Assembly: GCA_026874595.1 (NCBI GenBank)
Contig: CM049313.1
Location: 45,040,659-45,104,658 of the forward strand
DNA: 64,000 nucleotides
Direction: 5' to 3'
From: Sipunculus nudus
Lineage: Eukaryota; Annelida; Sipuncula; Golfingiida; Sipunculidae
In this document: positions 32,624-45,500 of the stretch, piece after piece
How the letters are laid out: each line of letters begins with the position of its first letter
How positions within the stretch are numbered: position 1 is the first letter of the stretch
Program-made: the position numbers and the translations under genes
Notes under the pieces: generated by a model
Databases searched by the model: none
What the model was told of the DNA's origin: nothing
The model's input: the letters and a program-made list of their open reading frames with translations, nothing else

Positions 32624-35266
32624 ATGGTCTGAGGCAAAATGTATGGTTGTTGAGCTATCAGGAACTAATCCCACAGCTTGCTCGATACCTGTCAGTCTCA
32701 AAAGGAATACCACACAGGCCACATTTAAGATCAAAATATAGCAAAAGATCAAGGAAATCCATGTAAGAATTATTGTGAAACGGGTGCTTCCATATTAATT
32801 TTTATTCAATACAAGCCAACTGTACTGAGCTTTCATAAATGATGGTCATATTTATTAAGAAATGTTTGACCCAATGCAAGATAACATTAATATACATCCC
32901 ACTGCATTCACTTTAATAGTTCTTGAGATAATATGTTCTAAACGAATTTAAAGATGGCTTCCTGGTGGCCTTATCACTCCATGAGCTGATAAAAGGGAGT
33001 CATATATCATAAGTGACACTGACAATTATGGGCACATAGTGAGATGTACCAGTTGTGAGTGCCATGGTTATATATACAAGAAAACAAGAAAAATAGAGAT
33101 GGTCTACAAAATAAGTTATTGTGAACATCCCTGACCTATGACCTTGGCTTTTTGCCTACATATCAACTGGATTCTTTCTAAATGATGGGTAACTACTAAC
33201 CAATTACATCTGGCCGGGTGTAATTACTTGGCAACCAATGAGTGAATAACTTAGACCTGCAACCTTTAACCTCCTGACCAGCTGAATTCAAAATCAATTA
33301 GTTTTTTCTCCATGCAAAAAGACCCATAAATATGAAGTTTGAATCAAATTCAGTGATGCATAGATGTGACATATGTGAAAGACTGAAGGTTTGGGTTGAA
33401 CAGTTTCACTTGAAATATGTTCACAAGCATTAAGAACAATATTGTGACCTTGACCTTTGACCTTTTGAACTCAACATCAATAGGCTTCTTCCCCTTTTGG
33501 TAGGTAAGCCATATATGACAGATGGAAAGTTCAGATTGAAAAGTTTGCCTGAAAATGACTCCACGCAAGAAGAGGGTGCTGTGAACTCGACCTTTGACCT
33601 CAAAATCAACAGGTCTTTTCCCCGGTTGGCAGAGAAGCGATATCAGTGCTGAAAGGTTTGGAATGAAAGGTCTAGCTTGAAATGTGTCCACAACCTTTTC
33701 AAAAAAGTAGATCCTGTGACCCTGACGTATGACCTTGTGACCTCAACATCTCTAGGATTCTTCTCCCACTTAGTAGGTGAGCTATATGTGAAAGATCAAA
33801 GAATTGGGATGAAAGGTTTGGCTTAAAATGCATCAACAGGCTTTTCAAAGAAGTTGGCACTGTGACCTTGACCTTTGACCTTGTGACCTCAAAATAATTA
33901 TGGTTCTTCCCATGTTGGTAGGTGAGCTGTATGTGAAAGATGGAAGGTTTGGGATGAAAATTTTGGCAAAAAGAATTATTTCTGGGGGGTGCAAACACAC
34001 CCCATAACTTCGAGAATATAGGTCGCAGTGACCTAATTTCAGGTTTGCAAGGAAATCTTTTTAGAACCTCTAAGACTGCATAGGATTGATGGCCCTAGCC
34101 CCTACGGTTACGATTTGTGCCCTGCTTACGGACGGACGGCCAGACGGACAGACGGAAGGATGACGGACAAAGACCCATTGCTATAGCCCAGCATGACTGA
34201 AAGTCAACTGAGCTAAAAATGCCTACAAAATTGAAAAAAAATACAGGTGGCGCCACCAATTTGCAGGAACTGATGGAACACTCCATGATCAATATACCTG
34301 CAAAGAATCATGGAGATCAATGCATTGGTTATTCAGATACTGGAGCTTTTGTATCAAATTCTTAATTATTCTGAGGGGTACTTTCTAGGAAGGATATGGG
34401 TAACAGAGACCTAATTACATGTTTTCACACAGACTTTTCATGGACCTCACTTGATGTCAAGTTAGAAGAATCTAGGTCAAGCGGTTACGATTTGTGCCCT
34501 GTTAACAGATGACAGCTTCTTTGAAGCTCTCAAAAATAAAGAAAAACAATTCGTAAAAATTGGAAAAAAATACAGGTGGCGCCACCAGTTTGCAGGAACT
34601 GATGGAACATCCGATGATCAATATTCATGCAAAGAATCATGGTGATCAATGCAGTAGTTATTCAGATACTTGAGCTTTTGTATCAAATTTTGCATTATTC
34701 TGGGGGGTACTTCGGAGCCCCATAGCTCCAAGGATATGGGTAACAGGGACCTAATTTCAGGTTTTCAAGGAGATTTTTCATAGACCTCCCTGGATGTCAA
34801 GTGAGAAGATTCCAGGTCCAGTGGTTACGATTTGTGCCCTGTTCACAGATGACAGTTTCACTGCAGGTCTGAAAAAAAGAGAAAAAAATTTGTAAAAATT
34901 GGAAAAAATAAAGGTGGCACCACCAGTCTACAGAAAGTGATGGAACATCCTATGATCAATATTCATGCAAAGAATCATGGTGATCAATGCCGTAGTTATT
35001 CAGATACTTGAGCTTTTGTATCAAATTTTGCATTATTCTGGGGGGTACTTCAGAGCCCCATAGCTTGAAGGATATGGGTAACAGGGACCTAATTTCAGGT
35101 TTTCAAGGAGATTTTTCATAGACCTTTCTGGATGTTAATTTTGAAGATTCCAGGTCCAGTGGTTATGATTTGTGCCCTGTTAACGGACGGCCGGCCAGAC
35201 AGATGGACGGACGGACGAAGGGTGATCGCTATAGCTCAGATGACTTTCAGTCAGCTGAGCTAAAAA
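32624..35266 (-). repeat. Helitron-like monomer arrays with two family A hairpin ends
   Basis: 33400-33960 holds ~210-bp monomers with GACCTTGACCTTTGACC and 'TTGGTAGGTGAGC'. 34020-35266 holds about three units of ~320 bp with 'GACCTAATTTCAGGTTTTCA' and GGTGGCGCCACC (34245, 34575; GGTGGCACCACC at 34914). A-type hairpin ends preceded by GGACGGAC-like repeats occur at about 34130-34216 and 35190-35266. The 99- and 113-codon - strand frames are repeat artefacts. Confidence 0.6.
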
Positions 35267-38202
35267 AGTTCATTCATAATTCTTATTTTTTAAATAGGAC
35301 AGTCAGATTGGTAGACAATCAAAGCTAATAATATATGAAGTTTCAATCATTTCTTAATTTATTTATTATATCAATTTTTTAAAGTTTAAAATCTGCAAAA
35401 AAACACAACTGAATACATATAATTTGCTTTCAAATTTCAAACTACCACACCCTTAAAGCAAAGTTGAATGCGATGTCTGAGGTTACACACCATTTGAGAA
35501 TGGCTGATAGTCTTGCCAAAACTCCTTTTCCACCTTCAGTCAGGGAAAGAAACGGGAGGAGAATAGAAGGAGGTGATGACATTTTTGGGTTGGTCCATAT
35601 AAAATGGTGGCCTCTCTTGACCCCACATTACTTCAAAACATGTACATTTCATGAAAGTGCATGTGATATAAAGATGTTCTTGTCTCTCAGGGGCATACAT
35701 GCATTCCAATCAGCACCATGTATAACATGTTTAATCCATAAAACAGAGATCAGGATTCACTTTTCCACTTGACCATGCAATGGGCTGTACAATGCATCTA
35801 TTTAAAATGAATAACGCAAAATAAATGGAAATCCATCAATCCGAATTAAAATTAAAATCAAGCATATAATGCAAGGGATAAGCATGCCACATACATATAA
35901 AAGAAAAGATTCTTTTTCATTTAAAATCGATAACTTTATTCTTTGGCCACTAAGAATCCCTGAAACAAAATGCCACTAATAAGATGTTTAATTCCATAGA
36001 AAGACAGCACATATTTTCATATGCATTTTTTACAACAATGCTGCCACAGCACATTTAGTAGCTTTGTAAATCGCAAACACAGATTATCTAGTAATACACT
36101 GAATTAGAAATACCTGCTATTGGTAATCTCTTGGCATCCCAGAACTCTCATAACATCCCCTCATAAACAGTAATCATCTGACTGTGATTACCGACATCTA
36201 AATTTTAAAACTGTCATAGCATCCACCTTAAGGGTATTGTTCATCTCTGTCTGCATGTGTTTGTGTGTTTTATTTGTTCACACCATAACTCATGCAATCA
36301 AAAACAGCATTTAATGGAAATTTCAATTTCGGAAATGGATACTCGATTAAATTTTGGTGTGGATCTAGTCCATGATCTGGATTAAGGAAAAACATGATCA
36401 ACACTGTTAAAAAATGTTCAGACACTCATGAATGAACCTGAGAATATCAGCAGAATAAGTAAATGCAAACATGGTGTGGGGAGCATCTGACATTAGGGAC
36501 TTCTACATGGTGGAGGCTTGCATTCCTTATAATACAGATTTCTTGTTGTACTATATTTTTATTGATAAGACCCCTCACACAGTTTTTCATTACAATTAGT
36601 AAAGTGGAAAAAATATAGTGTCACAAGTATTCCTCAATGGCTAAAGTCATCTCAGGCACATTACCTAGATTTTCAGAACAATCCTGGGATAATCTTTTCA
36701 ATCAATATTCCACTCTATAAAGAAATTGCAGATGACTAAATGTCTTTTCCAATTGATATACCTATTAAACAGAGAACATAAAAATCGTTTTAGCCATTCC
36801 AGAGAATATTTAGCTAAAATGAGTGACCAATGGGTGATAAAGCTAGGCAGACAAGAATCACTCATGACAATAAGGGCTTACATTAAGGGCTTGATTCCAA
36901 GTCCCAAGTCCAACATCTTAATTAAAAGCACTTTAAAATAGGAATCTGAGATTATCATGTGCATTTTTATATTTATTTATACATGCTTTTTTTTAATACT
37001 GAATTACTCCAAAAGCAGAATTTGAGTTTGTAACGGTATATAGTTAAACATTTTTTTTTTTTTCGGCAGGTTACACTAATGAGTCTTTATGGTAGGTTTT
37101 TCAACCTGAAAGTCAAGCCTTGGATACAGAGATTTTTATTTCTACTAGACTCAGGAGTCCTGACATCTGAGTCTAAGTTCGAAATCCTCAAATCCATGTG
37201 CAAGTACAGAATAAGAGGACCCAAGTCCGCACTTAGTCCTACATCACTGACTAATACATGCTAAATTGCAGAAGTTTGCTAATGAATTTTTTTTTCAATT
37301 CATTCAACCTTCACTCTTTTTAGATACAATGTAACACTTAAAACATCTCATATCACACCTGCATCTCAGCACCACCGAATGTTCATTCTGTTAAGCACAT
37401 GTAACTTATGAGAGTAACAACAACTGGAAATGGCAGCACATAAATCCCTGAAATTTAAATTCCAATGAAAAATTATGAATCCTGGCTATATATATACAAA
37501 TTTATTTACTGGCCCCAGAAGCGGATCCAGAAGAGGGGTCCAGGGGGTCCGGACCATCCCTTTTTCAGCCGCCGCAATCTTTTTTCCTATCCATTTTTAT
37601 ATTTACCGAAAGTTAGAAATTTTTTTTCGTGCAACATTGCAAATGGATTAAAAAGTCAGAGCTCTCTTTGAACAAAACGGGCTTACAAGTTAACTGATGC
37701 ATGACAATTAAGAGGTGTTATAATGAATAAAATATCTGATGCTTTCACTTCTATCCCTTTTGACATAAAATTGTAACAAATTCCTTATTTAACAAGAAAA
37801 GCACTCAAACAGCGCAGACCTCTGCCAAGGCAGCTCATTTCCCCTGTATGACATTGTCAAAAATGCAGCATTTTTCCTTTAAAAAATTTTTTTGGATCCT
37901 GATGGTGTGCCAGATCAACCACATGATTTAAACAATTGTGCTTTGTATCATTGCCAAGCTATCCTGAAAATTTCATCAAAATCTGTAAATAACTTTTTGA
38001 GTAATATTGCTAAGAGACAATAAACTAACAACAGAATAAACATATCTTCATTGGAGAAGGTAACTTTATATAGAACAACCGAATAGTAACTAATTCAAAG
38101 CCTCTGAATTAATTCTTTTGGTTACATATAAGACTCCAAGCTCTAAGTAAACACTCAAATTTGCAATTTTCTATTGTGTTTTAATGAAACATTATTTCTA
38201 AA
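35267..38202. other. Intergenic region without a supported gene
   Basis: Mostly unique-looking AT-rich DNA. The longest frame (35464-35772) has no recognisable motif and no splice context. 36355-36545 is copy 2 of repeat R. At about 37510-37570 there is 'GCGGATCCAGAAG..GGGTCCGGACC', resembling a degraded MITE end. Confidence 0.45.
36355..36545. repeat. Dispersed repeat R, copy 2
   Basis: Same block order as 20205-20400, including 'CAGAATAAGTAAATGCAAAC' and 'ACATGGTGGAGGCTTGCATT'. Confidence 0.6.
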
Positions 38203-39047
38203 CTAGATGTGTCGGAAGGACGCGAATGCCCCAGTCTGGGGCAAATTAGAAACATTTGTTAAATTTTGTAAACTTTTTTTAAGTTTGGGAGGTGTCATAT
38301 GGTCAAAAGTAGGTCAACAAGGGCAAAATGCAAACTTGATCTGTAACGTGTCATTATCAAGCGACACACCAAAAATCAGGCCAGTATCTGCAGGCATTGT
38401 GAAAAAAGTCCATACATGTGCATTTTTCATAAAAATTTCTGTCTTCATGAAATTTTCAATGTCCAGGATCTCTGTCATATGGTAAAAAATAGGTCAACTG
38501 GGATGAAACGCGAACTTGATCTGTAACTAGTCATTATCTGCCCACACACCAAAAATCAGGCCAATATCTACAGGCATTGCAAAAAAAAAGTCTGTACATG
38601 TGTATTTGTCATGAAAATTTCTATTTTTCATGAAATTTTCTAAGTTTAGGAGACGTAAAACGGTCAAAAGTAGGTCAACCGGGACTAAACGCGAACTCAA
38701 TCTGTAACTGGTCAATATCTGCCCACAAACCAAAAATCAGGCCAATATCTGCAGGCATTGCGAAAAAATTCTGTACATATGTATTTGTCATGAAAATTTC
38801 TATTTTTCATGAAATTTTCTAAGTTAAGGAGCCGTAAAACAGTCAAAAGTAGGTCAATCGGGATGAAACGCGAACTCGATCTGTAACTGGTCATTATCTG
38901 CCTACACACCAAAAATCAGGCCAATATCTGCAGGCATTGCGAAAAAAGTCCGTACAACTGTTTGATTTCGGAAGGACGGAAGGACGGAAGGACGGACATG
39001 GGTAAAACTATATGCCCCGGCCACTTTGTGGCTGGGGCATAAAAAAA
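38203..39047 (-). mobile_element. Helitron-like family C element, complete
   Basis: The left edge is CTAG (38203-38206) with hairpin TGCCCCAGTCTGGGGCA just inside. There are four ~175-bp monomers (each with 'GGTCAAAAGTAGGTCAAC', 'CTGTAACTGGTCATTATCTG' and 'CAGGCATTGCGAAAAAAG'). A GGAAGGACGGAC microsatellite follows at about 38968-38998. The right edge is hairpin ATGCCCC..GGCCAC/GTGGCTGGGGCAT plus an A-run. The two ends share the GCCCC..GGGGC motif. It is an exemplary member of the shared architecture. No protein is encoded. Confidence 0.75.
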
Positions 39048-39710
39048 TGTATCATTCTTCTACTCACTGGCATTGATATACATCCAATGTGGTAAATAAA
39101 TCATTTTATTTTTAAAAGTCTGATATCTTACCAGGTTATAAAAATTAATAGAAGATTTATTAATTGAATTGTAAGTTCAGAATTGATAATTAAATCAAAC
39201 TGAAAGCCCCTCACAATTCATACCCAAAAACAATACACATAATGACTATCAGTAAGTACACATCTATTTTGTTAATGACCAGTAGAAACTCAGCATCTCA
39301 TACATCAACAGTAATTTGTCGGTCAATAATAAATATAATCATCCTTTAACCCAAACATCATTGAGATGATCAGATCCACTCTTGAAAACTTTTGTAAATG
39401 AAACATATCTAATTTCTTTAAATAATATGTGCACTATCATTCAGCTTTATATAGTCAAGGATAAAAAAAAAAACTTGCATCCCTCTGTATGCATCTTTTG
39501 ATTCATAATATTATGATATTTCTTGATGAGAATTTTATAGATAACATCATTGCTATACCATATAAAACTCATAAAACCCATTTTAGATATAAAACAGAGC
39601 ACATGCAACTGAGTAAGGTTTACAATCATCACAAAAATATTCTTGAACAAATTAAACATAGGTAACACAATGAAAATTCTGCAGGTATTCTCATGACAAA
39701 ACAAAGAAAC
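39048..39710 (-). other. Probable HSCB 3' UTR and downstream flank
   Basis: AT-rich with no repeat signature. On the - strand an AATAAA is present at 39110-39105 (TTTATT on +), about 600 bases beyond the stop, and is a candidate poly(A) signal. Confidence 0.4.
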
Positions 39711-40091
39711 TTAATGAGAAATAAAAGCCTGAGATTTTTCTTTGACTTTTTCATTAATATTTGCATAATATTTCAGCCTTGCTAAAAGCTCCTTTGCTTG
39801 CTGGTAGTCCTTAGTTTGAAATGCCTGACTGATCTCTGCCGTGAGTTTAGTTAAAACCTCCTGATTTTCCTGACCAATGGACACCACAGCATCTTCAGAG
39901 TCGGCATCAGCCAGATCTTCATTCAGTTCCATGATTTCCATCAGAAATTCTGGATCCATTTGTATCTCATCCTCCTCCAAACAATAGCCAGCAAGCTTCA
40001 GCATATATAAACCTCTTGCCAATGGTTTTGCAAGAGTCACATAGGCCTCATTAACCAAAGCTGACTGCAGTTCAGAGTAAGTCTGCTCCTC
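39711..40091 (-). CDS. HSCB: HSCB iron-sulfur co-chaperone, exon 2 (end of J domain and ISCU-binding domain)
   Basis: The acceptor is TATTGCAG; the exon is in phase 0 and encodes 126 residues, starting EEQTYSELQSALVNEAYVTL. It matches the human continuation of the J domain (STLVNDAYKTLLAPLSRGLY). LARGLYMLKLAGY is the strongly conserved helix, and DPEFLMEIMELNEDLADAD corresponds to human DRQFLIEIMEINEKLAEAE of the C-terminal three-helix HSCB domain that binds the scaffold ISCU. ELLARLKYYANINEKV ends the family signature (human ILTKMRYFSNIEEKI). Stop at 39713-39711. With exon 1 the protein is 355 residues, against ~235 in human; the excess is all N-terminal. Confidence 0.96.
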   Translation of the reverse strand, partial: EEQTYSELQSALVNEAYVTLAKPLARGLYMLKLAGYCLEEDEIQMDPEFLMEIMELNEDLADADSEDAVVSIGQENQEVLTKLTAEISQAFQTKDYQQAKELLARLKYYANINEKVKEKSQAFISH

Positions 40092-41365
40092 CTGCAATAT
40101 AAAGTTAAATATGGTTAAAACTTAAAAATGTTTACCGAGCACATGTGTCTGGCAAGGGGAAGCATGCTCATCTATATAGAAAACAAAGGACCAAAGGGTC
40201 ACAGTGCTCAGCTGAAGTTGACCTTGAAGGTAAAAATATAAAATAATATCAAAGGGAGATAAAGTCTAAGCGGAAAAGGTAATATAGGCCATGGCTGGTT
40301 GACATGATTGGGTTTGTATTGATGTGTAAGAAATTGTTGCAAATAATATTTTGTGACCAAAACATGCATTTCCTAATGTTAAAATTGAAGCATGTGATCA
40401 GTTTGTGAACATAAGATGAATATTATAATCATGATCATTGGTTGACTTTTTGATAAATTGTTGACAGTCCAGTAGTTTACACATTTGGTAAATTGGATCT
40501 ATATTTTATAATATATTATTAGATATATGTATTTTTTTTTTTTATAAAATCTATACAGTTGAAATATAATTAATGTCCCAAGTCCACAGTTGCAAGGACT
40601 ATGCTTACAGGATAAAGAAGTTCATTCACATTTATTTAATATTTAAAAAAGGACAAACAAGACTGGTAGACAAACAAAGCTGATAAAATATGAAGTTTCA
40701 ATTATTTCTTATTTTTTTTTATTATATCAAATTGTTTAACATCTGCAATATCACACAACTGAATATATATAAGTTGCTCTCAAGTTTCAGACCTGAATAG
40801 CTTAAATCAATCTACATACAGCATATGATAGTTATTTCAACAGTGCTGATAGGAATATCTTCATAATTAATATATATTTAATGATAATGGAGAGATGATG
40901 GACAGACAGAGCTGATAACTTTATGTTCCCTTCTCCTGAGGCAAGAATATGTTTGAATTAAATTTTAATTTTTTCTTATCAATTATTTTTTAAGTTAAAT
41001 CTATTTTACACATTTGCAATAAAAACTAATGTCCCAGTGCACAGGTGCAAAGGAATCAATGGCAGCAGTGTGAGTGTGTGTGTGTGTTGGGGGGGGGGGG
41101 GTAGCATTTACAACACTTCTGTATATACATACTGGGCAAACAAAACCTGATCTCCTATTCTGCTGAGGTAGGAAAATAATGAACAAATGTTTGTATTAGA
41201 TCCTCAATTTTTTATCACATCCATTTTTTTTAATGTTTAGTTTATATTTCTACACATTTCCAATATAATATATATATCTGAATCTAAAAGTTGATTTATA
41301 ATTCTAGATTGCATCATCATTATTCTCAATCTTGTCAGATCATGCATACAATATGTATATATATA

Positions 41366-42564
41366 CAGTGGAACCCCACAATTACGACCACCCTGGGGAC
41401 TGAGCAAAGTGGTCGTAATTTGGGGGTGGTCGTATTTGTGAAACTCTTACCGTGGTCGCATATAATGTGTATAATATTTAATGTGTATCAGAGTTTATCT
41501 ATTGCATATCTTTAATGTGAATTATAACAAAAATTTTTACTTAGCGGAGGACCCTTATTATGAATGTCTTTTTTGTGTGTAGCTGAACATATTTTTTTCA
41601 TGATAAAAATTAATATACATGTCCACATACGTAGTGACTGATGATTAACAAATAATAACACTAAGGCGATACGATTACAACCTACTGAATGCATATTGAA
41701 CATAATACATGGCTGTCATATATTTAGCCTTCCGCTTGAGTATATATTGCGTGCACTCGAGTTTTCCTGACGCTTAACTGCTGAGCCATTTGGTGCTGAC
41801 TGCGCGTGGTGTTTGCCGCCTTGATTAACGCCACTTTATCCTTCAAGGAGAGCTCTTTCAGAGGCATGGTTGCCTAACAGCAAGCAAGTTAAATGCAAAC
41901 TTAACCAGTAGAGAAATAAACTGACAACGATCTATCAGAAAAGGCAAGTTAATGTGAGGGATTTTCCCCCCATGCAAGCTTTATTTATACATTTTACTGA
42001 CTGCTCAATGTCAGTAAGGTATGAACACATTTAGGATTAACTAGGTCGTTAATTTTACCAACGAGGATCGAACAATATGTGATGAGTTGAAATACTTAGG
42101 GTAGCTGTAATACAGGTGATCACTGAGGGGCAATTAGCATCTGACCCAAGGTCAGACCGGCTCATTAAGTAATCAGGCCGATGGTTACCCTCTTTGATCT
42201 ATAACCAACACCTCAACGAGTCTCAGCGAAGACACCGAGTCGGGAAGATATGCGGGACCAGATTAACACTCGGGTTAAGAAACCTTGTTACCCGCTTTGA
42301 TCTTTCGTTAAGGCGCCTGTGACAAGACGCAGCCATTGACTCATGACAAATGTTGTTTCAGTATTTCTCGGCGGTGGTCGCATTAGCGGGGTCGCATTAG
42401 CGCTGGGGCCAGGAAATCTGGTCGTAATTCTGAATTCAGGGGTGGTCGTAATTTTGAGTCATTTTTAAACATAAATAAACTAAAAAAAATTCGGGACCAA
42501 GCAAAATGGTCGTAATTGTGGGATGGTCGTAATTGTGAGGTGGTCGCAAGGCGGGGTTCCACTG
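41366..42564 (-). mobile_element. pogo/Tigger-like DNA transposon remnant
   Basis: The termini CAGTGGAACCCC and GGGGTTCCACTG are exact inverted repeats flanked by TA on both sides (41364-41365, 42565-42566). CAGTxGAACC ends and TA duplications are hallmarks of the pogo/Tigger branch of Tc1/mariner. Subterminal 'ATTACGACCA' repeats occur in both arms. A broken transposase start lies inside at 41724-41867. The family A copy at 46.55 kb shows the sequence without the insertion. Confidence 0.85.
41724..41867 (-). pseudogene. pogo/Tigger transposase N-terminus (CENP-B-type HTH), truncated
   Basis: From ATG at 41867-41865 the frame reads MPLKELSLKDKVALIKAANT, then SQHQMAQQLSVRKTRVHAIY, and stops at 41724 after 47 codons. 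This is the psq/CENP-B N-terminal helix-turn-helix of pogo-class transposases (the 'LSLKDKVxLI..QLxVSKTxVxxI' pattern). The DDE catalytic part is missing, so the element cannot move itself. Confidence 0.8.
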
Positions 42565-42570
42565 TATATA

Positions 42571-43218
42571 GATGAAGCCGCTTAATTGCAAGAGGCTTTT
42601 GTCATGCAAATTTGTTGCAATTAACCGAAGTTGCATTTAGGCGAAGATCTCCGTCTTCCATGTGTAAGGGGAAGCAGAATGATCGATTGGACCACAGAAT
42701 ATCTAATTAATTTTGCATTTGTTTTGTAACACTATTCATATTGTGATAAAGAATAAAAACACCAGTATTAGAAAACTTTTATTAAAAATAAAAATATATA
42801 CAAGAGAACACATTAAAACATATAGAGAATTATTTAAGATCACATATATTAACAAAGGCAATTTCTTCATATACAAAAAAATATACAAAATATGCAAAAT
42901 GTCCGATGTAATTTTCATCATGTTAACACCTAAAGAACTCTGTGATTTGCTTCTGTTTTACGGTGAGTTGAGCTGATCATTATTGGGATCACACAAACAC
43001 AACCCACCGACTCATTGAAGTACTTGCAATTAACATGAGTTTTCTGCCTTTCTGTCCATATTTTCCCTTGCATTAATCGGAAGTTTGCAATTATGAGGCT
43101 TCCGATTATGCGGCACGTTTTTCATGAAAACATTTAGGAAATGGTTTTGGTTTTCAGAATTTCTTGCAAACAAGCAGCGTTTTCTGTTAACCGACCTGCA
43201 AATAAGTGGCGTCATCTG
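42571..43218. mobile_element. MITE adjoining the pogo-like element
   Basis: The left end GATGAAGCCGCTTAATTGCA and the complement of the right end (CAGATGACGCCACTTATTTG) form an imperfect ~20-bp inverted repeat, with TATATA outside both. Internal 'TTGCAATTA' motifs recur toward both ends. It is absent from the collinear family A copy at 46.55 kb. No coding sequence. Confidence 0.6.
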
Positions 43219-45042
43219 TATATATTTTACCACAAAAATATATCTTTTAAAATTGCAAAACAATAAATATCTAAAATTAATACCTGATTCAGATTTCACA
43301 ATTTTAAATTCTGCCTTTATTTATCAATAATTTGGTTTATATTTCATAAATTTATGCATACTGATGGGTCTTATTCTATTTAAATCGGTTAAAATCATTT
43401 AAAAGAAAATTGATTTCTTTAAAAATGCCACATTAACCCAACATGGCATCTTTCAGATTACTCCTTGAATTAATTTTTCAAGGAAAGTTTTGTATATTGG
43501 AGTGGAAACAGCATTTCAACTACTAAATCAGTGCATTTAATAACAATTACTGCATAACACTTGATGTGTAGGGTTGGCCGTGGGGGGGGGGGGGGGGGGG
43601 GGGGAGAGAAAGGGGTGGTATGAGAATAACTGTACACCTGTCTCAGCAGGGGATCTCCCCCAGTGACTGTCACAATTCAGGAACCCTGGCATAGCTGACT
43701 TCCAGTGACCAGGTGTGGGTGGCCTGCATATGGATAAACCAAGTAACTACAATATACCCTAAACAAAAATTTCTATAACTAGCCTAATTTTCAAGCTTTT
43801 ATTTTCAAATCTCAGATTTTAACAAAATAAATACTTATGTTTACATGCTATGAAAATTAATTCAACAGTACTCACGGAAAAAAAAAATGTACCATGGTCA
43901 AAGATGGGCAAAATTTAAGGTAATGATTTTATTTTTATGCTAATAACTTAAAAATTTACAAAATTTGGATCTAATTTTGGGTATACAATTGAAACTTAAT
44001 TAAACAAAGTTATATACTTGGAAAAAAATCTCTAGCTTCAAAAATTTTCATGTTCAGTGAGTAAATATTTTTCCTGAACCTTTACAAGCTGCATTGTGTC
44101 AATGCTCATAACTTCAAGAAATTACACTTAACAAACTTAATTTCTGGCATTAATATCATATAATACAGGAAATATATTGGAGAATACTTCTGGTTAATAT
44201 TAAGGAAAACAGATCAGTGGTTTTGATATAAGGCAGTCCTGAAGTGTGATGATAGGATTTTTATTGAAATTTGAGGTTTTTTTTTAATTTCTCGAAGGAA
44301 CGAAGTCACAGTGACCAAATTTTTGGTTTGGTAGGAGATCTTGGGGACATCTAACATTTTTGGATTCCTAGGTCTAATGGTTTCAAAATGTGCCAGTCTA
44401 ACGGACAGACAGATGGACCACGGACAATGGACCACGACTATAGCTCAGTTGACTTACTGTCAGCTGAGCTAAAAAGCTTACTAAATTAAATGCAAAATAT
44501 TTTTAATTCAAGAAAAAAAGGATCTGGATCAATTCTGTTTAGCATGTGTACACTTTTCCAAGTTTTAAACTAGAGACTAATGGGTCTTGATTCTCAGCTG
44601 AATTTGTCTTGAGGATATTTTGTAAGATTTTTCAAAATGTGGGTCAAGTGTCCTTGACCCTTGACTTTGTAACCTAACAAGAGACCCATGGAACACAGTG
44701 CTTAGCTGAAGTTCACCTTGAAGGTTAAAAATCTAAAATAATAACAAATGGAGATAAAATCTGGGAGGAAGAGGTAACATAGGAGAGGCTGGGTTGACAT
44801 GATTGATTTGTATTGATAATTAAGAAATTGTTGCAAGCAAAAGTTTGTGATCTAACATTGTGTTTTCTATGTTGAAACTAAAGTATGTGAACAGTTTGTA
44901 AACAGAAAATCTTTACTATGACAATGATAGTTGGTTGGCTCTTTGATCATTGGTTTGCTCATTGATATGCTGTTGACGGATGAGCAGTTCACAAATTTGT
45001 TTAATTAGATCCTAATTATTTTTATTATACCATTTCTTTCAA

Positions 45043-45500
45043 CTAGACATTTCTTGGCACTGCAGGTGCCATAGTGTCTCCCCTCCCTCCCTTCTAATGA
45101 TAGGCCTCCATCTTCAGCAGCATATACTTGGTAAGCGACCTTGGTATCTTCCAGCTATCAACTTGAGAAAAAATATTTTTCACCAAATATGGGGGCCAAT
45201 ATGGTGAATAATTTTTTAGAAAAGGGGATTAATTTATACTATGAAAATGGTAAGGCAGGTAACGCCACCTGTTTGGTTGATGACAAAACTCTCCAAGATG
45301 GATGTACATGCCAAATAGCAGACCAACACAATGAACGACTCCTCAGATATGAGCAATTTTCACCTAAACCATATGTGAAAAACTATTGCAGATGGCGCCA
45401 CCAGTCTTGAACATGAGATGGAGGTATCCAGGATCTACGGGCAAGCACAATTTCTTGCCAAAACAGCAAATCATTCCTTAGAAAAGGCATTTGCTTATAC
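45043..45500 (-). mobile_element. Helitron-like family B fragment (B3)
   Basis: Begins CTAGACATTTCTTGGCACTG, CAGGTGCC (CTAG terminus plus hairpin). One or two monomers with 'GATGGCGCCACCAG' (about 45393) follow. The opposite end is missing; the next family A copy starts at 45506. Confidence 0.6.

Larger units (their letters stand above)
40184..44475 (-). mobile_element. Helitron-like family A copy (A3), with two nested elements
   Basis: The left edge (CAAAGGACCAAAGGGTCAC, then GCTCAGCTGAAG) and the right edge (GGACAGACAGATGG microsatellite, hairpin TAGCTCAGTTGACTTACTGTC, CAGCTGAGCTAAAAA) are both family A. The interior is collinear with the copy at 45925-47796, apart from the block 41366-43218, which that copy lacks. 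The native length is ~2.4 kb. No protein is encoded by A itself. Confidence 0.7.

Noticed and set aside
33350-33998. Two ~100-codon - strand frames rich in KVKVT
   Set aside because: They come from the AGGTCA-rich monomers; the same peptide pieces recur at 30.9-31.3 kb from the same repeats.
35464-35772. 102-codon + strand frame
   Set aside because: No recognisable motif, no splice or promoter context and no homology that I can recall; left as unannotated intergenic DNA.
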